NCBI GenBank assembly: GCA_900618795.1
Contig: UYJD01000005.1
Coordinates: forward strand, 652,811-716,810
Source: Cyanodermella asteris
Lineage: Eukaryota; Ascomycota; Lecanoromycetes; Ostropales; Stictidaceae
Direction of reading: 5' to 3'
DNA: 64,000 nt
Part shown: piece by piece, positions 1 through 13,036 of the stretch
Layout: every line of letters starts with the position of its first letter
Numbering within the stretch: the stretch's first letter is position 1
Made by a program: the position numbers and the translations under genes
Notes under the pieces: generated by a model
The model's input: the letters and a program-made list of their open reading frames with translations, nothing else
Database searches by the model: none
What the model was told of the DNA's origin: nothing

Positions 1-100
1 TGTGGGCAGGAAGCATCCCACAGGCCATAATTCACCAAGCGGTCGTATCGGCGTATACTGCCCTCTTGAAGAGAAGTGAGATTCAAGGCGCACGAAGCAT

Positions 101-1886
101 TCACATCACAACGCAGCAACCGCAACCGCCTCTCTTCTCTTCCTTGCCCTTTTCGGGATCTTCGAGTCCGCCAGTGACCCGCGTCTCCAAGCCCAGCGGA
201 GCATTGGTCATCTCTGGCTGCGCACCGGGACCATGTCGCGTAACTGGTCTCTGGTTCTCCATAGGCTGGTCGCCAGGCCTCGGACTAGGGAACAAGCCAA
301 CGGCTGGCTTAGGGCTGTCAGTGACTCGCGGAATGGTACTATATCCACTGCCGTTGATGCGTTTCTTGGTGGGACTCGGCGTCCTGCTGCTTGTGAGCGG
401 CCATTCACCATCTGGGTGTGCTGCAATGCCCAGTCCGGTCGGTGACGATTGGGTCACTGGTGAATCATGAGCTCTTTGGCCAGCGTCGGAACCGCCATCG
501 GGAGTACCATGGCCCTTCTCAGGCGATGAGCTCTTGGCTCGCGCCTTTTCAGCCGCCATCGTTTCTGAAACGTCGTCGAAGTTGGAGAGCGGATTCAAAT
601 CGCGGTCATAAGTATTGGCATTCTTTCCGTCTCGTTCCCACTGTTCCTGGGCTAGCCTTCTAGCATGCGTTGGCAGCATCTGCTGGTCTGGGGGCAATCG
701 AGGATCTGGCTTATACATTCCTGTGAGCCATGGAGGATCACCTTCAGGAGGGTTAGTAGCCGTCCTTGGGCGGCCCTCGCCTGCTGTGCCAGGTCGACCA
801 GTAGACGTAGATCGCGTCTGTGGGGTGGTAGAAATAGTATTAAATTTGCCTTTACCCTTCTCCTTGGTCTTGGTGGATGAGCCGGTTCGCTGTTTATCAA
901 GCTGCCTTGGGAAGCCACCGCTGCTTGGAGTTGCAGGTTCATCGTCCAACATGGCCTGGCTGCCCACGCTGCCTTTCCTGGCTCTGACTTTGGGGTAACC
1001 AGCGCTATCATTTTCGCCTGCATTACTGGCGGTGCGTTTTGTAGGAAGGACTATTTCTCTCTCTTGGCTGGATGTTGATACTGGTAGACGTGAATGGCTT
1101 TTGCGCAGAAGATTCGACCCCGGCTGCCGTGGACTGGGTTGACCATTTGACACCGAGTCGATAGCGACAGCTTCGCCACTGTGAGGTTGCTCTTGCATTT
1201 CACGCTCTTCAGAGTAGTCAAGGTCTTGCGAGTCACCGTACCGGTAGCCCTGAGATTCATCGCCCAGGTCTTCCTGCGCATCCTCGTATTGCTCGCCCTC
1301 GGGTGTCTTGATTTTCCTCAACGCCTCTGTATCGTCTCTGGTGGCTTCCGCTCTCGATTCAGCCAATCTGCGCAGCAACTCTTGCGGTGGTTCAAGACCA
1401 GCTTCCCTGTATTCCTGCACCTCAATGAGGGCTAGCTTGTCTCGATGAATCCATTTCTCTGTTTCCGTCGCTCCTTTGGGGAGATCTGCCTTGCTTCTGC
1501 TGCTCGCGACTCTGCTTGCCGATTGACCTCTCGGCTTATCTCTTTTCCCACTCGAGTACGAGCCTTGCTTCGAAGCTCTCGTCTGAGCAGCCTTTTGTGC
1601 CGCCTGTCGATTCCCGTCCGCGTCTCTCAAGGCGCCGGAGGAGCCGCCTCCGTACGTCTCTGCAATTGCTCGATCAATCGCTGCATCGTGTTCGGTGTAT
1701 GATGAACGATATTGACCCTGCGAAATGACGTGTCAGCAACTGGCGGTGAGCGGTAAGCATTGTTATATGATCCTGTCCTACCTGCCCTGAGCGGGCCCAC
1801 GCCTGCTGGTCCTCTTCTACCATTTCTTTGTTACCAATGCTCGGTGGTGATGATATTGCGGCTGTGCAATTGAGATTGGGCAGCAC
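101..1886 (-). CDS. teaR: TeaR-like prenylated cell-end marker anchor
   Basis: Two exons, 1886-1782 and 1717-101, with a 64-bp GTAGGA...CAG intron, give 573 residues. The protein is mostly disordered and rich in Ser, Pro and charged residues. Two conserved blocks stand out: EKWIHRDKLALIE near residues 121-134, and PPWLTGMYKPDPRLPPDQ with the following LPTHARRLAQEQWERDG near 358-390. It ends GGCGCCVVM, a CaaX box (CVVM) with adjacent cysteines suited to prenylation plus palmitoylation, after a basic KEEKR stretch. I recall this combination from fungal proteins annotated TeaA receptor TeaR, a plasma-membrane anchor for the Kelch polarity protein TeaA at hyphal tips. The identity rests on recalled family sequences, not an alignment. 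The first ATG at 1886 was taken; ATG at 1823 is also possible. Confidence 0.75.
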
Positions 1887-4805
1887 AAATTTGCTTTTTC
1901 TCTCCGGGAGGCGAGCTTGTCAAGCGAGGCGTCGTTCGCGATGTTTGCGGTCGACTGTGCCCCTCGTCTTCAATTCCCGGTCGTCGCACCTTCCGTATTC
2001 AAAATATGTGCAGTGATTTTTTGCCCGTTTATCGATCCGCTTCAGGCGACAACAGTGAGTCTTCGCTATCGTGCTACTTGCATTACGCAGGCAGCCGCTC
2101 GCAACAATGGAACGCGTTGGTGACGACAATTGTCGGCTGCAAATGTTGATTTGCTCGTGCAGCAGCGGAGTGTTTGCAGGGGGGGGGCCCGGTACAGGGG
2201 GCGGGTGGTGGACGAGATCTCAGCGGTGGTGTGGAGCCGCAGGTGTTCGGTGAGAGGCAGTGTGTAGAAGAGCAGATTCAAGGCAATTACGGAAGAGAGA
2301 AATCTATGTACGGGAGGCGCAATTGATGGCGGTCGAGGCGCGAGAGGTGGTGTCGGGTGGAAAGAAAGTAGCTCTCGCAGGGTACGCGCTCGTTTCCAGG
2401 AGTCTCTCAACGTCGCCAAGACTGAGCCACGACGGGTTTCAAGCCGCCGACGCCCAAAACGGCTTTAGGCGAGTGCCTGTCACTGTTACTGTCACCTCTG
2501 AAGACAGCCCGAATCGTCCGTACTCTGACCGACGATGGCAATTGACCGGCACGCATTGTGTCTTGTGCCTCAACGTGTCTCACTGACTGTCGGAGACATG
2601 CACCTCATGTCCTACTCCGCGCCTGACCCACCACACTGATCACCGCTGCGCTTTGACAACAAGCGAGCGTCGATCAAGCCTCATCTACCCCGGCATCTTT
2701 TCTGACGGCTTGCGAGGCCGTATGGTGGGGATGCAGCTAAGGAACTTCAACGTCTTCAAGCTTGAGCACGCTCCTACAGCACCTCATACGTACTTATACG
2801 CAGCATTTTGACCTTCCCGGTGTGGATGCATGCATCATGTCGTGGCTTTGCCGGCCGAACTCAAACATGCAGTATGAGCTACCGTTGCCTGTCGTGTCCA
2901 TGCTTTGATACTGCTTTTGTTCGACAAGCTAGCCCTGGAGTGACTAGTCGAATTGCAGCTCACGTGTAGAGGCTTCAAACTTATGGTGCCGTTGAGAATT
3001 ACTCGCCTGGATATTATGCCCGAACATTTGTTGAATCTGACATAAACGTGAAAGGATATTCCTCGCACACTTGTTCTCAACCGCGGGAGACATTCTGACC
3101 TGGATCCTACAATCGAGAATACCGATGGTGTTGAAATAACCTCCCCAGAAGGCGGATTAGTGAACAAGGATCAACTCAAGCAGGCAGGCCAAGACCAACC
3201 TCGGCAAGGATTTCTGTGTACCCGCCTTCGAGATCCAGACCAAGGCGGGCCGACAGAAGTCATTGCACGGGAACTTTGTTACCTCCTTCGACTGCTACTA
3301 CTGTGAGTACTGCTATAGGTATTTGAGTGGGTAGTAGTAAAGGTATGCCTCTAGCTACTAGCAATAGTAGTGATGTAGGCACGCTTAATAGTGTTGACAG
3401 ACCTGCTTAGATTATACCTAGACAGGTGTGCCTCCTAGAATGTCCACAAGCGCCCGCACGAATCAGCCTCTATATCAGGTGCTGTATATGACCAAGAACA
3501 TGCTCACTGTATCCAGGATGGGGTTCAAGCAGCTGTGCAGAGCATTCGTCTCGTATTCGACGTTCAGCCTGTGTCTGTAACTATGAATCAGATATCCTTC
3601 CTCGCTGCAAAGTCTATCTCTGAAGTTCGATCTCTGGCACGCTTCATCTATGGCTCTGATACTTTCGAGCGAACTTTCGAGGTAATTTTTCCTCGCCATA
3701 CCTGTCAATGAGACTGCGTGTGCTGTTGCGGTAAATGTCGGCCATCATCTGTACCTGCCGGGCCCGTCCCTCAAGCTTCGTTTGGTTAATTGCAGATTAC
3801 ATCGATCCAGACGACTCTCGGTGCATTCTCTAGTCTGATTCGGCGCAACAAGGTGAAAGAAGAGGTATGCACATATATCGCGATGCCGTTCGCTACGAGT
3901 TGTGCCGGGCAATCGGGGGCTAGGATCCCCCAACGCGTCAGAGCACGTCTCGTAAATTGGGGCATCAACGGCCTAGAACCGAACGACGTCTGATTTGCAG
4001 CGAATGCGGTCGTAAATTTCCCAGGGTGTAATGTAACGATACTGAACTCATTGTCTCGGAAGACAGTGCAACGCAGACTGGGCGTTTCTCATTTCGATGC
4101 GACAATTGCTTGATGCGGCCCCTCACGAGTCTCTAGTTCTCGATGATTTGCGGGGCTCTCCTGCTTTCAGTTACCATTTCGTATTGGAAGGGTAGGAGCG
4201 AAGCGGAGCCTCAAAACAATTAATATAAATAAATAAAAAATGGGATCAATAGAGCGAGTAGGCAACGACAGATGGTTGACGACTGAAGAATGTGCAAATA
4301 TCGCTGCGAAGCATTGCAACAATAGAGATTGTCAAAGTGCGAAGAAAGGTGTGGTTGCAAAACGGGTGAAAATGTAGATGTAGTCGAATGAAAGCTAACA
4401 ATACCACCCGTCTGGGTAAGACTACTCGCTCTCTTCGCCGGCGGGATCGTGGAGAGTGAGAGGTGAGGCGGGGAAGCGCAAGACTGATTTCGTGGGTGGC
4501 AAGGCTGAGATGCGTCTTGGGCGCGTTTGTGGCAACAAGGTGGGAGAACAAAGTACATGCGCGTGTTCCAGGCATGAAACTTTTGCTGCCACCGTTGTAC
4601 CTACCCCAGGGCCTACTCAAGTGTAAGTATAGATCGCTGTGTGTGTGTGTCATCAAGTCGGAAGGTACGATGCAAGACTAATTTCAATAGCATACGGGAG
4701 ATTGGGATGTGTGTAAGAGGAGAACATTGATACATTGCATCATCCACTAGACAGAACTATTTTTTTTTCTACCCAAGCAATCCGTCGTCATCGTGATTTC
4801 GTCGT
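1887..4805. other. Intergenic region without a supported gene
   Basis: This 2.9-kb stretch holds only short overlapping frames with no recognisable domain or consistent splice pattern. It includes a G-rich patch at about 2180-2215, probably in the TeaR 5' leader or promoter, and a TpA-rich island at 3290-3430 listed separately. I see no RNA gene. Confidence 0.5.
3290..3430. repeat. TpA-rich degenerate island
   Basis: The sequence is densely packed with TAG, CTA and TACTA steps and has no open frame, unlike the roughly even flanks. Such TpA enrichment is what repeat-induced point mutation leaves behind in ascomycete repeats. No ends, target duplication or coding remnant can be seen, so the element family cannot be named. 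Confidence 0.35.
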
Positions 4806-6691
4806 CTAGCTGTGGTCATCAGGCTTGATCTCCTTGCCTGGAGCAGCCAAAACAGGCTCGTTCTTGTCCAAAGAGTTCATCTCGTCCTCCAAAGCGTCCA
4901 ACTTGCGGAACGTCAAGTAGAAGACAATGCCGGTGGCAGTGGCGAAGGCGGCGATACCGGTGTACATCCACAAGAACTTCGGGTCTGTGGAGACGGGCAC
5001 AAGAGCTTCACCAATGGCGGCGGCGAAGGCGGTGGTGAAGAGGTACAGCGACTGGACGAAGGACTTCATGCTCGGCGGCGCCTTGGTGTAAGCGTATTCG
5101 AGACCGGTGACGTTGAGGAAAATCTCGGCGAGACCGATGAAGATGTAGGCGGGGGTCTGAACGGCAATGTGCACGTTGTTGCCCTGGAGCACACCATCGA
5201 TGCTCTCGGCACAGCTCTTGTCGAGTGGCGACTCGTAGCATGGTCCGGCCGAGTAGATGAGCTTCTGGGTGATGGCAGCCCAAGCGAGACCCAGAGCGGC
5301 GAGAATGAAACCGCAGCTGATACGGGCGATGGGACGGAACGGGATGCGGAGCTTGCGGAGCAGTGGGTAAAATCCACGGTCGAGGAGCGGGATGAAGATG
5401 ATGATGGTGATCGGGTCGAAGTTCTGCATGAAATCGTTGGGCATACCGTGTCCCGCCATCTGCTCGGCTTGGGTGACAAGGTTGTTCGAGATCTGGTTGT
5501 AGCAGACCCAGAAAATGGGGTACAGGGCGAAGATCTTGCAGGCAGTGAGAGCGCGCTTGACCTGGTCAACGAAGTGGTCGTCCCACTTGACGCTCTTGGC
5601 CTTGCCGTTTGCTGCACGCCACGAAGGCTTCGCGGCATCCATGTTGCGGCTGGCGAGCATCAAGCCGATACACTTGAATGCATCGGTGATAATGGAGCCC
5701 TGCGGCGGGCGAATGATGTAGGACTTGCGACGCAGGATCAGGATGACCAGACCGACGCAGAACATGCAGAAAGATAGCAAGAATGGTGACCAGAATCCAA
5801 TGTATTTCTCCATGAAAGGTGTCGCAATCAGAGACAGCGAACCGACGTTGATGCAGGCGTAGAAGATCATGTAAATTCTCTGGTAGGTGACAGTCGGGTC
5901 AATGATGACTCGCTCCCCGGTTGCAAGTGTTTTGACGGCCATTGCGGTACGCTGGTATTGGTCGGCAATCAAAGGGGCGATGTTAGACTTGATACCTCCA
6001 GTACCGAAGCCAATGACGATGAGAGAGGTGATATAGCCGCCAATGCCGGCACCGTGGAGGAGCGAGTTTGGTAAAGCTGTGGTCCATAGGATGAGCAGAC
6101 CGCACCAGTAGACACCGGCGAAGAAAACAATAGTCTTGTACTTGCCCCAGTACTGGTCAGAAATGATGGCACCGAGGATGGGGGTCACTGGATACTGTCA
6201 GCTCGGCCGTCAAGCAGTCCACGTTGAAGACTCACCATAGCAGAAGAACTGGAAGAACAAGCCGAGACCGGTAGCTGCTTGCTTTCCCATTCCCAGACCG
6301 ACCGCTCCCAAAGAGCCGTCCGCGGGGTTCTTGGCATAGTTCTGGAAAAGACCTTGGGCACCATAGTAGGTGAATCGCTCGCAAAGTTCGACGACGGCAA
6401 TCAGGTACGCGGAGATGGGGATGTTTTCGCCGATACGACGGAGGGTGTTTCTTTCGGACTCGGTGGGCTCCTCGCCATCGACGGTATCGAGATGCTCGAG
6501 TTCCTTGTCGGCAATGACCGCATCCGGCACTTTGATATCAGCACCGGCCATATCTTTGATCGAGTTGTTGCGGATGGAGTTGTTGCGAAGCGCGACCTCG
6601 GCGTGGAGGCTACAATCGTGTTAGTGGTGACGACAGCTTGACATGGACATCTGGCTCACTCGGCAGCAACATCCTCGTGGGCAGTAGCCAT
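4806..6691 (-). CDS. PTR2: POT-family di/tripeptide proton symporter, PTR2-like
   Basis: Three exons, 6691-6660, 6609-6236 and 6187-4806, with introns of 50 and 48 bp (both GTGAG...AG), encode 595 residues, the usual size of fungal Ptr2. The POT signature ELCERFTYYG lies in the first transmembrane segment; its ExxER residues couple proton and peptide binding. A second conserved stretch, TPILGAIISDQYWGKYK, follows across the second splice junction. About twelve hydrophobic segments are visible, with a hydrophilic loop near the middle and a short acidic C-terminus. The protein imports di- and tripeptides across the plasma membrane using the proton gradient. A TATA-like element lies about 120 bp upstream. 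The 321-residue frame on the opposite strand is only its shadow. Confidence 0.93.
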
Positions 6692-6810
6692 GGTAGCTGG
6701 CACTTGTCTTGCAAATTAATTGGCAGCGGATCTGCAGTCGCTGCGCGGGTTAAAGCACAGAAGCCGGACAAGAATCAAGAAGCGAAGGAGAGGGCAGACG
6801 AAGGGGGCGA

Positions 6811-6822
6811 CTATAATATAAT
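6811..6822 (-). promoter_or_regulatory. TATA-like element of the PTR2 gene
   Basis: Read on the minus strand this is TATATTATAG, about 120 bp before the chosen ATG at 6691. The distance and sequence suit a fungal TATA box. Assignment is by position only. Confidence 0.4.
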
Positions 6823-8124
6823 TATCCATTCCGGGTGGAGTCCGTCGGCCTCTCGCGCAATTCGAAACGGACATGTCCTCCGCCAAAGCGGCATTGCATC
6901 CTGAACGGCGTGCCTGCGACGCTAAACCGGCTGGGTATGTGTGTGTGGGGGTGTCCCTCGAAGGGCATTTGAGTTCGTCTGGAAAAGAGCTGATCCCGTT
7001 TTGTCACGAGACATTTGGTCTGATAGGTTAACAGGACTGGGGGCGACCGACACTAACGGTGAGCTCGGACAAATATCTGATGGAACAAAGTCCTGAAAAC
7101 AGAGTGATCAGCAGCACAGGCACAGATGGGAAAGCTGTCTCGCAGCTACGCCGCAAGCTGAAGTGCACGACCGTCCAGCTAAACCATCTCAAGACGTTTG
7201 TCCCAGTCGCCGTTGGGGTGGTAAGATCACACGGCCGGCTCCCCAAAACTGCACGCCGTGGCGGCAGACCGGCACCCGGCAAGGGCAGCCATTTCTGTTT
7301 GTGCCATCCAAAGGCGGCACACCAGCACGCGATCCAAGTCGCGGAAACCAACGGCGGGCGTTCGGGCGTTGCGCCTCCTCGCATCTTCTCCGCCTTGCAA
7401 GCCTGTAAGGTCGCGAAAGCAGCGCTGCCGAAGGGCTGGAAAGCATCGCCGAGGCACGTGGCGCCGCCGCCGATGCAACCGTCCAACAACACGAGAGAAA
7501 AGGCAACCCAGCACATCGGTTGACAAGGGTGCTCCAGCGCCTGCAATACTGGACTTTTTGTACTTGTGTTCTGCAACAAATTTTCACATATCAAAGGTGA
7601 AAGCAGAGAACGCACCTGAGCACTCGGCATAGTGTGTCGCGAAGCAACCTGCGCGGGCACTCGCTGCAGTGGTAGGTCGATCATCGGTACGGTACAGGCC
7701 ATGTCTCAGGTCGCAGAGGCAACTCGGACTGTCCGAATGTCGATGGCTGACGGGTTTGCTGATGATAGAACTGATAACTTCTGGAGGCCCTCGTTGGTTG
7801 AAACCTCAGAGTGGACCCAACCGGACTGGATCGTAATCAGCCTGTTTTCCGCCGTAATAATCCTGACTTCGGCCCTGGTTGGTCATCATATATGAGCGTG
7901 CTTGGCGTGGCACGAGTTCCACATTCCTGTCCTAATCGCCGCTTCCAAAGGGCAGTCATGGATCAGCTGTAAACCTCGACCATGGTGAGCCACAATCTCA
8001 ATGAGCATCCTTGCCACGCTCTCATGGCACATCGGAAGCCTACTGATTCTCCATCGAGATCCGATATTTGGCGTGGAAGAGACTCAGGCTTGTAGATGGC
8101 ATCCAATCGAACGCCCTGTGGCAA

Positions 8125-8149
8125 TGCACTGACTGCACTGACTGCACTG
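8125..8149. repeat. 9-bp tandem repeat, about 2.8 copies
   Basis: Two full copies of TGCACTGAC plus a partial third, in tandem and without mismatches. No coding context. Confidence 0.8.
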
Positions 8150-8560
8150 CGGTGGCTGGGTCTAGCATCCCGATGCTTCAATCCCTGTTCAGTTCTCGTG
8201 GTTCAACCGTAACGCCTGCCCATTTTGGACCCCGTGGCTAGCTGTAGTTTTCATGCCGTACCCAGGGTTTGCAGCATGGTCGCCACACATCGGAGTAGCC
8301 GGCAAACTGAAGGCCAATCGAAAAGCGATAGGGCTGCTCAGAGACACTGTTGCTAGGGTGTTTTGCGAAAGAGCGACACAGAAGACAGGAACGGTAACAG
8401 CACAGTCATCGCGCGTATGAGCTGACACAAAAGCTTCGATAATGATTCGCCATCTGATTGGCAAGGTGAATCGAGCTGGTCGCATGAACAAAGGCAACGG
8501 TGGATCTCACTGGTAGTAAGCTGACGCCCGCCAAACGAGACTGATTTTCTCGAAGCCTTC

Positions 8561-8587
8561 GCGACCAACGCGACCAACGCGACCAAC
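8561..8587. repeat. 9-bp tandem repeat, three copies
   Basis: Three perfect head-to-tail copies of GCGACCAAC in non-coding DNA. It has the same unit length as the arrays at 8125 and 22105 but an unrelated sequence. Confidence 0.85.
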
Positions 8588-10671
8588 CTCATAGGAACGT
8601 CGCTGCGGAGAGCAGCGAAACAGGGTCGCAACTTTCAGGACTTGACAGATTGCACGCACCTGCTGCTGAGCCTCGCTCACCAGGATGTACGGCTGTGCTA
8701 TTGGGCCTGCTGAAGTTTGGGCAAGGGCGCAGGACCCTGCAGCGGCCCTCACAGTCGCGCATAAATAGATGTTGCAACAGCTTCTGCCCGCTATTGGTTA
8801 GACGAGCAAGTCGATCGGCCGAGAGAGGTTGTGGGTTGAGCTTGAAGCGGCGAGTCGGAGGGCAAACAGATAGAGACATGTTGTGAGACACGATCTGGCT
8901 GCGGCACTGTTGACCAGTAACAACGAATACAAAGCAAACTTGGCGCAACCCTCAACCACTCGGGCTGAAGTACAACGACAGTCTGTTTGCACGCCAAAGA
9001 GAGCACGCGACCGACGATAGGTAAGCGCCCGCAGCATTTGGAACGCCGGGTACAGTTGTAGTCCGTTGCGGTGCGTTGGTCTCGGGGGACAGTGAAGGTA
9101 CATGGTTGGCTGGCACCACCGACTTCTCATATATTTTTGCGCTCATACAAGCTTGAAGCACAAATTGTTGAGCACAAGTCGAGGGCCACGAATGTCTGTT
9201 ATCCTCAGCAGGGCCACTAGATGGAGCTCATCCTGCACCTTGATTGATGTCGTGGTTGTATCGGGCCACGCTCTGAAGAGCGAAGCCAGTTTGATGCAGC
9301 TGTGGCAAACGGCATCCATACCGGTGGTGTCGCATAACGAAAGCAACAGCGACTGATCAGAGTCGAGATGATGCTGTTCAGTATCAAGAGGATGTGCTCT
9401 ATACTTGTACTGCATGGCGAGGAATGCGGCCGCGTCGCCTCCCGCCTCGTGGCGTCTCTTCCCACATTGGCTTATCTACGATCCTACACGTACCCAATGT
9501 GATCCGTGGTTTCGCTTCCACCGATACAACGGACGCAACTACTGGCCGTGCGATCATTCTCATACGAGTTGTGATACAAGCTGATGTGTAACCATCCGAG
9601 TTCAAGATGAGCTAGTTGCATCCCGCGGACGGGACGCAGACATCAATTTTAACCTTGCAGAGTCGCTCAAGATTCATGACTAGATTCCAACTGATACGAT
9701 GTTGGGAAGCGAGCGAAGAATCAATAGCAGCGGAGAGAGCCGTCACAGCTGTCCACACAAATGGCTCGTGGATTGTCTGGTGATGAAAAGACTGCCCGAT
9801 ATTTTTGGGGAACACATTGTACCTCGACCTGATCCGAGTCTGTTCAGGCGACTTGGGACAACATCGCCGGTCTCTAACGAGAGTTTCTGGATTGATCAAT
9901 ACAGAATTACTACATTCTAGGTACAAGCGAAGCTCGGATGCTTCGCAAGGTCAAGTCTTTCGAAGTGAAAGCACACGAGCAGCAATAACGGCCTTCCTAT
10001 TCGGGAAGGTACTTTAGAGTCTCCGCACTTTGATCAGCGCTATCAAGCATCCCCGCTTCTGTCTGAATGTTATCAAAATATACCCTGCTCCTGTGCATTG
10101 TTCGGCATCTCACCGTGCTCAGCGCGGTGTCGGTACTTGAAAACGCGCTGTCAAGAGTTCGACTTCGGTATTCACTACAAAGTTTGGCAATGCATTTGTA
10201 CTCGAAGTCCAGCGCATTGTGGTTACTGAAGGGCCTTAGATTCTGACATGTTTTCACATTACTTGAGAATTTGTTGCTGGCCTCGAGCTACCCGACCTGA
10301 AACGTGTGGTCAAGATGTCGTCAAGACGATCGAGGCCAAACGCTGTCAAATGATGCTCACATACACTCCTACGATATCATGCCTCAGACCCTGTTGAGCG
10401 GATGCGGAGTCCAAACTGCTTGGCTTTATAATCCCCATGCCTGCTCAAACTTCTTATCAGGTGTCAATGTGGCAATTCTCTCTATCACCGATCCTTGCGG
10501 CTATACATCGTCACCATTCCCCACTCTTCGTGCTTCCTCGGAGCATACATATTTCACTTGAACGACAACAATGTTGTAACTTTGTGATAGCACATTCATC
10601 ACTTCTTTTGTAGTTTCCCACAACATCATAGCTTCTGTCCGCCTCTCTAAGCCCATAACAGACCAATCGAG

Positions 10672-12509
10672 ATGTCTCTGACTGGGTCAGAATCGTTATA
10701 TCCTGACGAAAAGTCGTCTCAGACCATCGCTCATGCCCCAAAGGACCCATCCGCACATCCATTCGCTGCACTCGACACTCGCAAGGGCTCTATAGTCTCC
10801 GTCGCCCACGGCTCTATCGTGCATACGTCTCCGCTGACTTCCATCCGCGACGCCGATGAGGCCCTGGGCTTCCTCGAGAACCATCCCCGCGCCGCCGAGA
10901 TCCGGTCAGAAAGGCTAGCGATCCTCGAAGACGAACAGCAGCGAAAGAAGCTGGTGCGCAAGATCGACCTGACAATCGCGCCATTGTTGGCGGCTGTGTA
11001 CTTTCTACAGTTTCTCGATAAGACAACCCTGAGTTATACGGCGGTCATGGGGATCAGGACGGACACGCACTTGGTAGGACAGGACTATAGCAACCTGAGC
11101 ATGCTTTTCTGTAAGTCCACCTTTGCGCGGAAACAACCTTTGCGATCCACAATACTGATCTCGGCTTTTCCAGACGTCGGGTTTCTCGCTGCTGAATTTC
11201 CGACGCAATGGCTTGCTCAACATACGGCGAAGTTGGGCGTTTATCTCGGCTCAAATATCATGATCTGGGGAATCATTCTCGCCTGTCACGCCGCGTGCAC
11301 ATCATACGCTGGCCTTGCTGTGGTTCGTACGTTGCTTGGAGTGTTTGAAAGCTGCGTCGCGCCAATCCTGGTCCTCATAATTGCCATGTGGTACCGGAAG
11401 GAGGAGCAAGGTCGACGGGTTTCCTGGTTCTATGTCTGCAACTCGCTCACACAGATCTTCGGGTAAGTTGGGGCGTTCCCCCAAACACAAACCGAGAACG
11501 CTGACATGGGGTAGCGGGTTTCTGGCCTACGGCGTGAGCTTCGCAAAGACTGAGTTCGCAAGCTGGCGCATCTTCTACATCGCGATCGGAGTGATGACGG
11601 TGGTCGTTGGTGCGCTTGTGTGCATCTTCCTACCAGACTCGCCGGTCAAAGCTAAGCGATTCACCGATGCCGAAAAGGTGGCGGTACTGCTGCGTGTCAA
11701 GGACAACCAAAGGTACGGAGCACTTACGCTTGCAAATACAGCATGCAGAAGCTAACATGTACAACAGTGGCACCCAGAACGCTCGCATCAAGAAGCACCA
11801 GGTCCTCGAAGCTGTCAAGGATGTTCGTGTCTGGCTCGTCTGCCTCTGTACCATGCTCTCCTCCATTCCCAATGGTGGCATATCGAACTTCTCCTCAATC
11901 CTAATCACCACTTTCGGCTATACCTCGCAGCAAGCACTGATCCTCAACACTCCATCCGGCGCCATCGGCGTTGTCTGCGTGCTTTTCGTCGGCTGGGCAT
12001 CAGACAAATGGAACGACCGCTCGATTGTCATATTCATCTGCACACTGCCCACGATCCTCGGGGCATCACTCATGATCGGACTCGATCCAAACGGCGTTCC
12101 GCAAAACAAAGCGGGCCTACTCGCAGCCAGCTTCCTATCGGGAACGTTTGGAGCTGCGTTCATGCTTCTCCTGGCCTGGAATGCGTCGAACATTGGCGGC
12201 CACAGCAAGAAAGTCGCTGCAAATGCGCTTACCATGATCAGCTTTGCGGTGGGCAATATCCTCGGAACGCAAACGTTCCAGGACAAGGAGAAACCAGGCT
12301 ATATTTCCGGAAAGATATCCATCATCGCGACTTTGTGTGCCTTGTTGGTGGTCGTTGTTGCTCTGAGACTGTACAACGACCGCCTGAATAAGACGAACGA
12401 GAAACTGCTGGGGCAGATGGACGAGGCGGAGAGGGAGGAGTTGCGGGAGAGGATGGCATTTGCTGACTCAACGGATCGCAAGAATCCGTTCTTCAGGTAC
12501 ACACACTAA
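10672..12509 (+). CDS. MFS permease, Dal5-like anion:cation symporter family
   Basis: Four exons, 10672-11110, 11174-11462, 11515-11712 and 11768-12509, with introns of 63, 52 and 55 bp, encode 555 residues. After a hydrophilic N-terminus of about 100 residues, the first membrane segment reads LAAVYFLQFLDKTTLSYTA. It is followed by VGFLAAEFPTQWL, the pattern of the allantoate/nicotinate permease group (Dal5, Tna1 and relatives). About twelve transmembrane segments are present, in two halves separated by a loop with KAKRFTDAEKVAVL and KNHQ-like helices. It probably imports an organic anion such as allantoate, a vitamin or a small carboxylate with protons. The substrate cannot be read from the sequence. 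All three junctions restore conserved family sequence, which supports the exon model. Confidence 0.9.
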
Positions 12510-13036
12510 TAGATATTGCGAAGGCACTACTACGATAGAACTCGCGGCAGCAGCACCGATGCCATCAAAGTGGCAACATCTTGAAGCCGGGCCCATCTCA
12601 TGTCACGAAACGCATGTGTTTCGCTCAGAATGCATTTGGGCAAGACACATGGCCGTGTGCAATATTGCCACCGATCACAATCGATGATACGAACGGCTGC
12701 TCGTGCTAAGAGATATCGGCAGGTGGCGCCGACGCCACGCCTGTGGTTCTGTTTGTACTGCCTGACTACTCCCAAGATGGCTGCCTTGCATCCGGTACCG
12801 AAATTTGCGACTCCCCGAGCAGTACACAAAATTTTGCAGCTGCGCAAGCTCACGTCGCTCCACCACCGACTTACCGAAAAGGAATCTGTCGACGCCGGTC
12901 TCCGGCCAAGCGTGAATCTCGTTCCCTCAAAATGGGTTTCTCCTGAGGCAGGTCCTCGACTTACGCATCTTGGGACCTCCCATTCGCTGCTTCAAGTATA
13001 TAATACAAGGTATCTTTGATTCGGCCGTCAAAACTG
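12510..13036. other. Spacer between convergent genes
   Basis: About 530 bp between the ends of the MFS gene and the PTH11-like gene. It presumably contains both 3' untranslated regions. No ORF or repeat can be supported. Confidence 0.5.

Larger units (their letters stand above)
6823..10671. other. Intergenic region, about 3.8 kb, without a supported gene
   Basis: The longest frame, 7028-7702 on the minus strand, has no domain and sits in GC-rich DNA with equally long frames in other registers, so I do not call it. Two 9-bp tandem arrays occur, at 8125-8149 and 8561-8587. A TATAAT at about 10428 is too far from the MFS start (about 245 bp) to assign. Nothing else is recognisable. Confidence 0.5.

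Noticed and set aside
4812-5777. 321-codon frame on the plus strand
   Set aside because: Exact antisense shadow of the PTR2 transporter; its acidic Glu/Asp-rich translation mirrors the transporter codons.
7028-7702. 224-codon minus-strand frame
   Set aside because: GC-rich DNA with equally long frames in other registers; no domain, signal peptide or splice support.
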